DNA of 64,000 bases from Pseudomonas sp. (lineage in GTDB: Bacteria > Pseudomonadota > Gammaproteobacteria > Pseudomonadales > Pseudomonadaceae): assembly GCA_022448005.1 (NCBI GenBank), contig JAKUTK010000018.1:17042-81041 (forward strand), given 5' to 3'. Every line of letters begins with the position of its first letter. Within the stretch, counting starts at the first letter, position 1. The notes under the pieces are model-generated. The model made no database searches, was not told the DNA's origin, and saw nothing but the letters and a program-made list of their open reading frames with translations. Positions 36,863 to 47,860 of the stretch are shown one piece after another. The translations under genes were made by a program, and so were the position numbers.

Positions 36863-37755
36863 AGCTTGCCCTCCAGTTCCTTGGTCTGATTCCTGTTGAA
36901 CAGAATGATCGGCACCAAGAGGATCGCCAGCATCACCACCGCCAGTGCTGACGCTACCGGCCAATCGCGGTTATTGAAGAACTCCTGCCACAGCACCTTG
37001 CCGATCATCAGCGTCTCCGGTCCGCCGAGCAGCTCGGGGATGACGAACTCGCCCACCACCGGAATGAACACCAGCATGCAGCCAGCGATGATGCCGTTCT
37101 TGGACAGGGGCACTGTGATCTTCCAGAAACTGGTCAGGTTGCGCGCGCCCAGGTCGGACGCGGCCTCCAGCAGGCTGAGGTCGTGCTTCACCAGATTGGC
37201 GTAAAGCGGCAGGATCATGAACGGCAGGTAGGAATACACCACGCCGATGTAGACGGCGAGGTCGGTGTTGAGGATGCGCAGCGGTTCATCGATCAGGCCC
37301 AGGCCCTGCAACAGCCCGTTGAGAATGCCGTTGCTGCTGAGGATGCCCATCCAGGCGTAGACGCGAATCAGGATCGCCGTCCAGGTCGGCATCATGATCA
37401 GCAGCAGCAGCACGGTCTGCAGGTCCTTGCGCGCCCGGGCGATGGCGTAGGCCATCGGATAACCCACGAGCAGGCAGATCAGCGTGCTGAAAAACGCGAT
37501 GCGCAGCGAACCGGCGTAAGCCGCCCAGTACAGATCGTCCTCGCTGAGGAAGACGTAGTTACCCAGGTTGATGATGATCTGCAGCTGTTGCTCGGCGTAA
37601 GCAAAAACCTCGGTATAGGGCGGAATCGCCACATCGGCTTCGGCAAAGCTGATCTTCAGCACGATCACGAACGGCAGCAGGAAAAACAGCGCCAACCAGA
37701 GGAAGGGAACGCCGATGACCAGTCGACGCCCCGGGTTCAGGCGTGAGCGGCTCAT
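36859..37755 (-). CDS. spuG: Polyamine ABC transporter permease 1
   Basis: 298 residues from MSRSRLNPGRR at 37755, the 4-bp overlap with spuF; a longer frame exists upstream but overlaps spuF coding sequence. PotH-type permease with six membrane helices: WLALFFLLPFVIVLKISFAE, LRIAFFSTLICLLVGYPMAYAIAR, and the EAA loop EAASDLGARNLTSFWKITVPLSKNGI. Pairs with SpuH in the inner membrane. Confidence 0.93.
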   Translation of the reverse strand: MSRSRLNPGRRLVIGVPFLWLALFFLLPFVIVLKISFAEADVAIPPYTEVFAYAEQQLQIIINLGNYVFLSEDDLYWAAYAGSLRIAFFSTLICLLVGYPMAYAIARARKDLQTVLLLLIMMPTWTAILIRVYAWMGILSSNGILNGLLQGLGLIDEPLRILNTDLAVYIGVVYSYLPFMILPLYANLVKHDLSLLEAASDLGARNLTSFWKITVPLSKNGIIAGCMLVFIPVVGEFVIPELLGGPETLMIGKVLWQEFFNNRDWPVASALAVVMLAILLVPIILFNRNQTKELEGKL

Positions 37756-38903
37756 GCCTGCAACACCACGCCGCTGTCGTCCCACCAGTAGACGAACACC
37801 TGTTCCTCCCAGGTCGGCAGCTTCACGTGTCGCTCGGCGTTGGCCATGAACGCCTGCAGGATGCCGCCGGACGGCAGCTGGATGTAGTAGACCGAGTGGC
37901 CGCCCAGATAGGCGATGTCATAGACGACGCCCTTGGCCCAGTTGTAACCGGGCCGTTGCAGGTCAGGCAGCTCGGTGCCGATCAGAAGCTTTTCCGGCCG
38001 TATGGCGTAGGTGATCTGCTTGTCCTGGGCACGGGTGCTGATGCCGTGGCCAACATAGATCGGATTGTCCAGGCCAGGGCAGGCGATCACGGCATGGTCT
38101 TCCAAGTCCTCGATCAGCTCGCCGTCGAACAGATTGACGTTGCCGATGAACTCACACACCAGGCGGCTCGCCGGCGTTTCATAAATGTCCATCGGGCTGC
38201 CGACCTGAGCGATCCAACCCAGATGCATGATCGCGATGCGCTCGGCCATGGTCATGGCCTCTTCCTGATCGTGGGTCACCATCACGCAGGTCACACCGAC
38301 CCGCTCGATGATCTGGACCAGCTCCAGCTGCATCTGCGAACGCAGCTTCTTGTCCAGCGCACCCATGGGTTCGTCCAGCAACAGCAGCTTCGGCCGCTTG
38401 GCCAGCGAGCGGGCCAGCGCGACACGCTGGCGCTGCCCACCAGACAGCTGGTGCGGCTTGCGCTTGGCGTACTGGCTCATCTGCACCAGGGTGAGCATCT
38501 CGTCGACGCGGGTCTGCACCTCGCTCTTCGACAGCCCATCCTGCTTCAGGCCAAAGGCGATGTTCTGCGCCACGGTCATGTGCGGAAACAGCGCGTAAGA
38601 CTGGAACATCATGTTGATCGGCCGCTCGTAAGGCGGCATGTCGGTGATGTCCTGGCCGTCGAGAAATATCCGCCCTTCGGTGGGGCGCTCGAAACCAGCC
38701 AGCATGCGCAGCAAGGTGGACTTGCCCGAGCCGGACCCGCCAAGCAGGGCAAAGATTTCGCCTTGGTGAATGCTCAATGAGACATCATCGACCGCCACCG
38801 TTTCGTCGAACTTCTTGGTGACGCGGTCGATCTTCAGCAGCACCTGCTTGTTCTGGCTCTCACCGGTGAGAGCCTTTTTGTAGGCGCTGGAGGCAACGGC
38901 CAT
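37752..38903 (-). CDS. spuF: Polyamine ABC transporter ATP-binding protein
   Basis: 383 residues from MAVASSAYKKALTG at 38903 with upstream GGG-type weak ribosome site; longer frame to 38963 unlikely. Walker A GGSGSGKST, Q-loop MMFQSYALFPHMTVAQNIAFGL, signature LSGGQRQRVALARSLAKRPKLLLLDEPMGALD and switch MVTHDQEEAM. The C-terminal about 130 residues form the TOBE-type regulatory domain of PotA/PotG proteins. Energises SpuGH. Confidence 0.94.
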   Translation of the reverse strand: MAVASSAYKKALTGESQNKQVLLKIDRVTKKFDETVAVDDVSLSIHQGEIFALLGGSGSGKSTLLRMLAGFERPTEGRIFLDGQDITDMPPYERPINMMFQSYALFPHMTVAQNIAFGLKQDGLSKSEVQTRVDEMLTLVQMSQYAKRKPHQLSGGQRQRVALARSLAKRPKLLLLDEPMGALDKKLRSQMQLELVQIIERVGVTCVMVTHDQEEAMTMAERIAIMHLGWIAQVGSPMDIYETPASRLVCEFIGNVNLFDGELIEDLEDHAVIACPGLDNPIYVGHGISTRAQDKQITYAIRPEKLLIGTELPDLQRPGYNWAKGVVYDIAYLGGHSVYYIQLPSGGILQAFMANAERHVKLPTWEEQVFVYWWDDSGVVLQA

Positions 38904-39009
38904 GCGCGAACTCCCGATTGGAATGATGGACCCGGACGGCGCCGGGAAACGACAATATTGCAAGGGCAGGACGGAAGCACAGCAGCGACTCCCGCCTTTA
39001 CCGGTGTAG

Positions 39010-40170
<1,161 letters not shown>

Positions 40171-40322
40171 TCAACTGGCACGGCGTAACAGACGAGACGG
40201 TCACGCCCGTAGGAGGCACCGCAGCCGGATCGCAGCCAGCGTTGCGGGTCGGTACTTCGCCGCCTGAAAGGGTTGATGAAGCCTCGCGCAGGCCCGCAAA
40301 CAGGCCTGGCGAGACGGGTGGA

Positions 40323-41498
<1,176 letters not shown>

Positions 41499-41625
41499 TC
41501 AGGCCAAAGCACGCGCGCAGTCTGGCAAGGTCGCTGGCTGTTTTTCAACAGCTTGCATACGTTCCGCGCGGACGCGTTTCAAGTCGCTACCTGGCGCCGG
41601 AAGCATTCTGCCGGCGCCAGCTCAC

Positions 41626-42984
41626 TCAGCCCCGGGCATCCTTCAACGTCGCGTCCAGGCACAGCCGGACCTTGCCGATCAGCTCGTCAATCTGCTCCTC
41701 GTTGATCACCAGCGGTGGCGAAATGATCATGGTGTCTCCCACAGCGCGCATCACCAGACCGTTACGGAAGCAGTGCTCACGACAGAGCATGCCCACGCCA
41801 GGGTCAGCGAAACGCTCGCGGGTCTTCTTGTTTTTCACCAGCTCCAGCGCGCCAAGCATGCCGACGCCTCGGGCCTCACCGACCAATGGGTGCTCGACCA
41901 GCTCACCCCAGCGAGACTGCAAATAGGGTGCCGTCTTGCTTTTAACCCGCTCGACGATCTTTTCCTCGCGCATGATGCGGATGTTTTCCAGCGCTACCGC
42001 GGCCGCTACCGGGTGCCCGGAATAGGTGAAGCCGTGGTAGAACTCGCCACCTTCGTTGAGGGTATGCACCACTTCGTCGCGCACCACCACGCCGCCCATG
42101 GGCAAATAGCCGGACGTCAGGCCTTTGGCAATGGGCATCAGGTCCGGCGCATTACCGTAGTAGTCGCTGCCGAACCATTCGCCGGTACGGCCAAAGCCGC
42201 AGATGACTTCGTCAGCAATGAACAGGATGTCGTAGCGGGCAAGGATTTCACGGATCCTCGGCCAATAGCTGTCCGGCGGAATGATCACGCCGCCGGCGCC
42301 CTGGATCGGCTCGGCGATAAAAGCGGCAACTTTGTCTTCGCCGACTTCCAGAATCTTTTGCTCAAGCTGCTGCGCCACGCGAACGCCGAATTCGTCCGGA
42401 TCGAGATCACCGCCCTCACCGAACCAGTAGGGCTGATCAATGTGCTCGATGCCCGGAATCGGGCCGTCGCCCTGCTCGTGCATGGCCTTCATGCCGCCCA
42501 GGCTGGCGCCGGCGATGGTTGAGCCGTGGTAGCCGTTCCAGCGGCCGATCACCACTTTCTTCTGCGGCTGCCCTTTGATCGCCCAATAGTGACGCACCAT
42601 GCGCAGCACAGTGTCGTTGGCTTCCGAGCCGGAACCGGTAAAGAACACATGGTTCATGCCTTCCGGCGCGATCTCGGCGATGGCCTTGGCCAGTGCCAGC
42701 GCCGGCGGGTGAGCGGTCTGGAAAAACAGGTTGTAATAAGGGAGCTCGCGCATCTGCCGGGTGGCCGCCTCGACCAACTCTTCGCGGCCATAACCGAGGT
42801 TGACGCACCAGAGCCCGGCCATCGCATCAAGGATCTTGTGCCCTTCGCTGTCCCAGAGGTAAACGCCCTCGCCCCGCGTGATGATGCGCGTGCCCTTGGC
42901 GTTGAGCGCCTTGAAGTCGGTGAACGGCGGCAGGTGATGGTCGCGGCTCAGGGCTTGCCATTGCAGGGTTTGCGAATCGCTCAT
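41626..42984 (-). CDS. spuC: Putrescine (polyamine)-pyruvate aminotransferase
   Basis: 452 residues from the ATG at 42984, AGAGGTG upstream. Class III PLP-dependent transaminase: [61 protein letters not shown] and Lys287 in [15 protein letters not shown], which binds PLP. Converts putrescine, cadaverine or gamma-glutamyl polyamines plus pyruvate to the aldehyde and alanine. Lies downstream of spuB, after a repeat element at 43052-43140, in spu gene order. Confidence 0.93.
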   Translation of the reverse strand: MSDSQTLQWQALSRDHHLPPFTDFKALNAKGTRIITRGEGVYLWDSEGHKILDAMAGLWCVNLGYGREELVEAATRQMRELPYYNLFFQTAHPPALALAKAIAEIAPEGMNHVFFTGSGSEANDTVLRMVRHYWAIKGQPQKKVVIGRWNGYHGSTIAGASLGGMKAMHEQGDGPIPGIEHIDQPYWFGEGGDLDPDEFGVRVAQQLEQKILEVGEDKVAAFIAEPIQGAGGVIIPPDSYWPRIREILARYDILFIADEVICGFGRTGEWFGSDYYGNAPDLMPIAKGLTSGYLPMGGVVVRDEVVHTLNEGGEFYHGFTYSGHPVAAAVALENIRIMREEKIVERVKSKTAPYLQSRWGELVEHPLVGEARGVGMLGALELVKNKKTRERFADPGVGMLCREHCFRNGLVMRAVGDTMIISPPLVINEEQIDELIGKVRLCLDATLKDARG

Positions 42985-43051
42985 CAATCACCTCTTTTAA
43001 TTCGTAATTTCGATGGTGAAAAATCCCATCCATCAGAAGCCTTCGGCGAAA

Positions 43052-43140
43052 CGTAGGGTGGATCACGCCTCATCGATCCACCGGGTGGCGAACCCCTCTA
43101 CGGAGCCACGGTGGATGAGAAAAGCGTCATCCACCCTACG
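43052..43140. repeat. 89-bp inverted-repeat element (GTAGGGTGGAT family)
   Basis: CGTAGGGTGGAT (43052-43063) and ATCCACCCTACG (43129-43140) are perfect inverted arms; inside, CGATCCACCG and CGGTGGATGA form a second symmetric pair. It fills the gap between spuB and spuC. Elements with this terminal sequence are, to my knowledge, scattered in the P. stutzeri group. No transposase, so a REP/MITE-like repeat that may also act as an mRNA processing or attenuation signal. Confidence 0.8.
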
Positions 43141-43147
43141 ACTTCCT

Positions 43148-44506
43148 TTACACCGAGAGCATCAGGAATTCCCGTTCCCAGGAACTGATGACCCGGTGGT
43201 AGTTCTCCTGTTCGGCGCGCTTGACTGCGATGTAGCCGGTGATGAACTTGGGGCTCAGGTACTTTTCCAGCGGTCGGCAAGTCTCCATGCGCTCCAGTGC
43301 CGCTTCCAGGGTAAGGGGCAGGCGCAGATTGCGGCGCTCATAGCCGCGGCCCTTGACCGGCTGACTCGGTGGCAATTCTTCGACCATGCCGATGTAGCCG
43401 CACAGCAGGCTGGCGGCGATGGCCAGATAAGGGTTGGCGTCAGCGCCCGGCAGGCGGTTCTCGACGCGGCGGTTCTGCGGATCGGAATCCGGCACCCGCA
43501 AGCCTACGGTACGGTTTTCCTCGCCCCATTCGACGTTCACCGGCGCCGAGGTGTCCGGCAGGAAGCGGCGGAACGAGTTGACGTTTGGCGCGAACAGCGG
43601 CAACAGCTCGGGGATGTATTTCTGCAGGCCACCGACGTGGTGCAGGAACAGCTGGCTCATGGTGCCGTCGCTGTTGGAAAAGATGTTGCGCCCGGTTTCC
43701 AGATCCACAACGCTCTGGTGCAGATGCATCGCGCTGCCCGGCTCTCCAGTCATGGGCTTGGCCATGAAGGTGGCAGCGACGTTGTGCTTGAGCGCCGCCT
43801 CGCGCATGGTGCGCTTGAACACCAGAATCTGGTCAGCCAGGTGCAGCGCCTCGCCGTGACGGAAGTTGATTTCCATCTGCGCGGTGCCTTCTTCGTGGAT
43901 CAGCGTATCCAGATCCAGCCCCTGGGCCTCGCACCAGTCGTACATGTCTTCGAACAGCGGGTCGAACTCGTTGGCGGCGTCGATGGAGAAAGATTGCCGG
44001 CCCGTCTCCTGCCGGCCCGAGCGCCCGATCGGCGGCTGGAACGGCAGGTCCGGATCCTCGCAGCGCTTGGTCAGGTAGAACTCCATCTCCGGCGCGACGA
44101 TGGGCTGCCAGCCCTTGTCCGCGTACATCTTCAACACGCGCTTGAGGATGTTGCGCGGCGAGATCTCGATGGGATTGCCCATCTTGTCGTAGGTGTCGTG
44201 GATGACCTGCGCAGTCGGCTCGATGGCCCAGGGCACTAGAAACACCGCGTCAGGGTCGGGCCGGCAAAACATGTCGATGTCGGCGGGATCGAGCAGCTCG
44301 TAATAGATATCGTCCTCGACGTAGTCACCGGTCACGGTCTGCAGCAGCACGCTCTCCGGCAGGCGCATGCCCTTTTCATCAAGGAACTTGTTGGTGGGCG
44401 AGATCTTGCCGCGGGCAATGCCGGTCAGGTCGCTGATCAGGCACTCCACCTCGGTAATCTTGCGTTCTTTCAGCCAGCCGGTGAGCTGGTCGAGCTTGCT
44501 GGACAT
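43148..44506 (-). CDS. spuB: Glutamine synthetase-like gamma-glutamylpolyamine synthetase
   Basis: 452 residues. GlnA-type fold; residues KITEVECLISDLTGIARGKISP at the start, PEMEFYL, GTAQMEINFRHGEAL, TFMAKPMTGEPGSAMHLHQSV (metal/glutamate site), NRTVGLRVP and ENRLPGADANPYLAIAASL. The adenylylation-type C-terminus of true GlnA is not evident. Ligates glutamate to polyamines so they can be aminated or oxidised as gamma-glutamyl derivatives. Second gene of the spu operon, 45 bp after spuA; paralogous to spuI. Confidence 0.92.
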   Translation of the reverse strand: MSSKLDQLTGWLKERKITEVECLISDLTGIARGKISPTNKFLDEKGMRLPESVLLQTVTGDYVEDDIYYELLDPADIDMFCRPDPDAVFLVPWAIEPTAQVIHDTYDKMGNPIEISPRNILKRVLKMYADKGWQPIVAPEMEFYLTKRCEDPDLPFQPPIGRSGRQETGRQSFSIDAANEFDPLFEDMYDWCEAQGLDLDTLIHEEGTAQMEINFRHGEALHLADQILVFKRTMREAALKHNVAATFMAKPMTGEPGSAMHLHQSVVDLETGRNIFSNSDGTMSQLFLHHVGGLQKYIPELLPLFAPNVNSFRRFLPDTSAPVNVEWGEENRTVGLRVPDSDPQNRRVENRLPGADANPYLAIAASLLCGYIGMVEELPPSQPVKGRGYERRNLRLPLTLEAALERMETCRPLEKYLSPKFITGYIAVKRAEQENYHRVISSWEREFLMLSV

Positions 44507-44551
44507 ATCGACCTCAGAAATTAATGAAACGAGCGCCGTGCCGGCCCGCGC

Positions 44552-45298
44552 TCAGCGCCGTCCTGCGCGTTCCTGGCAAGCCCGGGCAAAGCCCTGGAAC
44601 AACGCCAGGTAATAAGGATGCTCATGCACCTTCCATTCCGGATGCCACTGCACGCCGAGTGCGAAGCTGCGCGCGCCTTCGACGGAAAACGCTTCGATCA
44701 ACCCATCGGGTGCCAAAGCCTCGATACGCAAACCCTCGCCGAGCCGCTCGACACCTTGGCCATGCACCGAGTTGACCTCTATCTGCGCTGGCAATCCGAG
44801 ACGCTGCAGCAAACCACCCGGTTGCACGTGCAACGGATGGCTTAGACCATACTGCACCTCAACGGGATCCTCGGCACGCTCGCGGTGATCGGCATAGGGC
44901 CCCACCTCGTGGACTTTCTGGTGCAAGCTGCCGCCGAAGGCGACGTTCATTTCCTGAAACCCGCGGCATACGCCGAACACCGGAACACCCGCATCAACCG
45001 CCGCACGGATCAGCGGCAGCGTCAGTTGATCACGTGAAGGATCATGGTCGGTGCCCTCGGCACTGGCCGGGCCGCCATAATGGTGCGGCTCGACGTTGGA
45101 TGGCGAGCCGGTGAAGAGCAGGCCGTCTAAGCTATCTAACAGGGCGGCAGGGTCGATCAGATCGCCAAGCGCCGGGATGACCAACGGCATGCCGGCTACA
45201 GCCGCCGCGCGCAGGTACTTATCACCGGCTATGTGGAAACTGTGGTGGCCGATCTGCCTGGTACAGGCGGAAACGCCGATCAATGGCACGCGAGGCAT
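44552..45298 (-). CDS. spuA: Class I glutamine amidotransferase-like gamma-glutamyl-GABA hydrolase
   Basis: 248 residues. PuuD-type hydrolase: nucleophile Cys111 in PVFGVCRGFQEMNV, LFTGSPSNVEPHHYGG, catalytic His in LGVQWHPEWK and a terminal basic tail. Removes the gamma-glutamyl group from gamma-glutamyl-GABA or its homologues, the last step of the gamma-glutamyl polyamine route. First gene of the minus-strand spu operon, divergent from spuI across 251 bp. Confidence 0.92.
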   Translation of the reverse strand: MPRVPLIGVSACTRQIGHHSFHIAGDKYLRAAAVAGMPLVIPALGDLIDPAALLDSLDGLLFTGSPSNVEPHHYGGPASAEGTDHDPSRDQLTLPLIRAAVDAGVPVFGVCRGFQEMNVAFGGSLHQKVHEVGPYADHRERAEDPVEVQYGLSHPLHVQPGGLLQRLGLPAQIEVNSVHGQGVERLGEGLRIEALAPDGLIEAFSVEGARSFALGVQWHPEWKVHEHPYYLALFQGFARACQERAGRR

Positions 45299-45427
45299 GG
45301 GATACTCGTCTTTCCAGATGGGGCTCGTCGGAGAGTAGTCTTGTTCGTTTTTATAGACAATAGCCGAGGGTTTCCGCTTCGCAAAGCCATGTCAGCGTTT
45401 CGGGATTGCCTCCCTGATTGCCCCGAA

Positions 45428-45446
45428 AACGCCCACTGTGGGCGTT
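45428..45446. promoter_or_regulatory. Perfect palindrome in the spuA-spuI divergent region
   Basis: AACGCCCAC-T-GTGGGCGTT is a perfect 9+9 dyad around one base, located about 130 bp from the spuA start and about 105 bp from the spuI start. The position is ideal for a regulator acting on both directions. No regulator assigned. Confidence 0.5.
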
Positions 45447-45491
45447 GATGAGGCATTTCGAGGCGCTATTGACAGCGACAGGGCTTTTCGA

Positions 45492-45519
45492 TTGACTCCA
45501 AGACAAGCTGTTTGATGAT
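45492..45519 (+). promoter_or_regulatory. Candidate sigma-70 promoter of spuI
   Basis: TTGACT (45492-45497) and GATGAT (45514-45519) are 16 bp apart, 5/6 and 4/6 matches to the consensus, leaving a leader of about 25 bases to the spuI ATG. A plausible but unproven promoter; no -24/-12 element was found in this region. Confidence 0.4.
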
Positions 45520-45549
45520 TGAAATTTTTAACAATTAAGGTGCTTCATC

Positions 45550-46926
45550 ATGCTTCCGCCGCCGCGTGCCGTTCAGCTCAACGAAGCGAACGCATTTCTA
45601 AAGGAACACCCGGAGGTCCAGTACGTCGACCTGCTGATTGCAGACATGAACGGTGTCGTCCGGGGCAAGCGCATCGAGCGCGCCAGCCTGCACAAGGTGT
45701 ATGAAAAAGGCATCAACCTGCCGGCCTCGCTGTTCGCCCTCGACATCAATGGGATCACTGTGGAGAGCTCTGGACTGGGGATGGACATCGGTGACTCCGA
45801 CCGGACCTGTTTCCCCATTCCCAACACGCTCAGCAACGAGCCATGGCAGAAACGCCCCACTGCCCAGCTGTTGATGACCATGCACGAGCGTGACGGCTCG
45901 CCCTTCTTCGCCGATCCACGGGAAGTGCTGCGTCAGGTAGTGAGCAAGTTCGATGAGCTGGGCCTGACCATCTGCGCCGCATTTGAGCTGGAGTTCTACC
46001 TGATCGATCAGGAGAACGTAAACGGTCGCCCGCAACCACCACGCTCACCGATCTCGGGCAAGCGACCACATTCCACCCAGGTCTACCTGATCGATGACCT
46101 CGACGAATATGTCGACTGCCTGCAGGACGTCCTCGAGGGCGCCAAGGAACAGGGCATTCCCGCCGATGCCATCGTCAAGGAAAGTGCCCCGGCGCAGTTC
46201 GAGGTCAACCTTCATCACGTCGCCGATCCGATCAAGGCCTGCGACTACGCGGTGTTGCTCAAGCGGCTGATCAAGAACATCGCCTACGACCATGAGATGG
46301 ATACCACCTTCATGGCCAAGCCCTACCCGGGCCAGGCCGGCAACGGGCTGCACGTGCATATCTCGCTGCTGGACAAGAACGGCAACAATATTTTCGCCAC
46401 CGGTAACCCGCTGGAAAGCGAAACGCTGCGTCACGCCATTGGTGGCATCCAGCAAACCATGGCTGCGTCCATGGCCTTCCTCTGCCCCAACGTGAACTCC
46501 TATCGCCGCTTTGGTGCCCAGTTCTATGTGCCGAACGCGCCGTGCTGGGGCCTGGACAACCGCACCGTGGCGCTGCGCGTACCAACTGACAGCCCCGACG
46601 CCGTGCGCATCGAACACCGCGTTGCCGGCGCAGACGCCAACCCCTACCTGCTGCTGGCCAGCGTGCTTGCCGGCATTCACCACGGCCTGACCAACAAGAT
46701 CGCGCCGGATGAGCCGATCGAGGGCAATTCCTACGAGCAGGTCGAGCCAAGCCTGCCCTCCAACCTGCGCGATGCGCTGCGCGAGCTGGACGACAGCGAG
46801 ATCATGGCGCGCTACATCAGCCCGCAATACACCGACATTTTCGTCGCATGCAAGGAAAGCGAGCTGGAGGAGTTCGAGCACTCGATTTCCGACCTCGAGT
46901 ACAACTGGTACCTGCACACCGTCTGA
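45550..46926 (+). CDS. spuI: Glutamine synthetase-like gamma-glutamylputrescine synthetase
   Basis: 458 residues; ATG at 45550 with AAGG upstream. GS fold: VQYVDLLIADMNGVVRGKRI, AAFELEFYLID, TFMAKPYPGQAGNGLHVHISLLD, NRTVALRVPTDSPDAVRIEHRVAGADANPYL. PuuA-like ligase that glutamylates putrescine at the expense of ATP. Divergent from spuA and a paralogue of spuB (shared MAKP, HxH and GADANPYL blocks). Three consecutive hairpins follow its stop. Confidence 0.92.
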   Translation: MLPPPRAVQLNEANAFLKEHPEVQYVDLLIADMNGVVRGKRIERASLHKVYEKGINLPASLFALDINGITVESSGLGMDIGDSDRTCFPIPNTLSNEPWQKRPTAQLLMTMHERDGSPFFADPREVLRQVVSKFDELGLTICAAFELEFYLIDQENVNGRPQPPRSPISGKRPHSTQVYLIDDLDEYVDCLQDVLEGAKEQGIPADAIVKESAPAQFEVNLHHVADPIKACDYAVLLKRLIKNIAYDHEMDTTFMAKPYPGQAGNGLHVHISLLDKNGNNIFATGNPLESETLRHAIGGIQQTMAASMAFLCPNVNSYRRFGAQFYVPNAPCWGLDNRTVALRVPTDSPDAVRIEHRVAGADANPYLLLASVLAGIHHGLTNKIAPDEPIEGNSYEQVEPSLPSNLRDALRELDDSEIMARYISPQYTDIFVACKESELEEFEHSISDLEYNWYLHTV

Positions 46927-46934
46927 TGCCTGCC

Positions 46935-47007
46935 CCCGTACCGCTCGGTACGGGACAGCCTGGTTTTCTCCAGGCTCATTTGTCATCGACCGTCGCTCAG
47001 CGACGGT
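46935..47007 (+). repeat. Three tandem hairpins after spuI
   Basis: CCCGTACC/GGTACGGG (46935-46954, 8-bp stem), AGCCTGG/CCAGGCT (46957-46976, 7-bp stem) and ACCGTCGC/GCGACGGT (46989-47007, 8-bp stem, 3-base loop) follow each other between spuI and aguR. None has a long T-run. They probably end or attenuate the spuI transcript or set its stability. Confidence 0.55.
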
Positions 47008-47068
47008 ATGAGCTCCTGCAGCGGCGCCTACCGTTGCATCTATCGGCGGCCTGGCATCCAATACGGCC

Positions 47069-47725
47069 ATGAGCACAGCCGAACCGACTCCACGTACCCC
47101 TACCAACCGCAAGCCTCGCGCCAGCAGCCAGGCGCGGATTGCGCAGATTCTTGCCGCTGCACGAGAGCTGCTCGCTGAGTCCGGCGTGGGTGGGCTGTCG
47201 ATCTACAGCGTAGCTGAGCGCGCGGCGATTCCACCCTCGTCGGTTTATCACTTCTTTGCCAGCGTCCCTGCCCTGCTCGAGGCGCTCACCGCTGATATCC
47301 ACGCAGCCTTCCGGGCCAGCCTGCAGGAGCCGGTTGACCACGACGCGCTCAATAGCTGGCACGACCTCTCGCGGCTGATCGAGCAACGCATGTTGGCCAT
47401 CTATCAGGCCGATGCCGCAGCTCGACAGCTGATCCTGGCACAGCACGGCCTGGCGGAAGTCACCCAGGCTGACCGCCAGCACGACATCGAACTCGCCGGG
47501 TTGATGCGGGTCCTCTTTGAACGGCATTTCCAGCTGCCGGTGCTGCCCAGCGAAGTGGACGTGTTTGCCTTGGCGATGGAGCTTGGCGACCGTGTCTATG
47601 CGCGCTCTGTGCACCTGCACGGCGCCATCACGCCACGCATGGCCGAAGAAGGTATGCGGGTATTCGACGCTTACCTGGGGCTGTACCTGCCGCCATTTCT
47701 ACCGAAGCGAACAGCACCGATTTAA
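47069..47725 (+). CDS. aguR: TetR-family regulator of agmatine catabolism
   Basis: 218 residues. TetR-type N-terminal helix-turn-helix at about 25-70 (AARELLAESGVGGLSIYSVAERAAIPPSSVYHFFASVPALLEAL) and a helical ligand domain. The position directly upstream of aguB and aguA matches AguR of P. aeruginosa, a repressor relieved by agmatine and N-carbamoylputrescine; that function is carried over by synteny. The 135-bp gap to aguB contains repeated TATCG palindromes that suit its operator. Confidence 0.85.
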   Translation: MSTAEPTPRTPTNRKPRASSQARIAQILAAARELLAESGVGGLSIYSVAERAAIPPSSVYHFFASVPALLEALTADIHAAFRASLQEPVDHDALNSWHDLSRLIEQRMLAIYQADAAARQLILAQHGLAEVTQADRQHDIELAGLMRVLFERHFQLPVLPSEVDVFALAMELGDRVYARSVHLHGAITPRMAEEGMRVFDAYLGLYLPPFLPKRTAPI

Positions 47726-47726
47726 T

Positions 47727-47775
47727 CGATATTTATCGGACTAATGAAGGTAATAACTTTTCAATGTCGATAAAT
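47727..47775. promoter_or_regulatory. Candidate AguR operator region upstream of aguB
   Basis: CGATA-TT-TATCG (47727-47738) is a palindrome, and ATTTATCG (47731-47738) with CGATAAAT (47768-47775) is a perfect 8-bp inverted pair; a further TATCGA occurs near 47798. This AT-rich stretch starts right after the aguR stop codon and ends about 85 bp before aguB. Confidence 0.5.
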
Positions 47776-47860
47776 AGCACTTTTAATCCAGATAACTATC
47801 GACTAGATTTCGCCATGCCCGATCAGGGCTGCCCTTACGCCAGCATCCGCGAGGTTTCTC

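Noticed and set aside
42437..42808. Arg-rich open frame inside spuC on the same strand
   Set aside because: Out-of-frame shadow of the aminotransferase without its own start signal.
46045..47112. 355-codon open frame antisense to spuI
   Set aside because: Shadow frame over a well-supported glutamine-synthetase-like gene.
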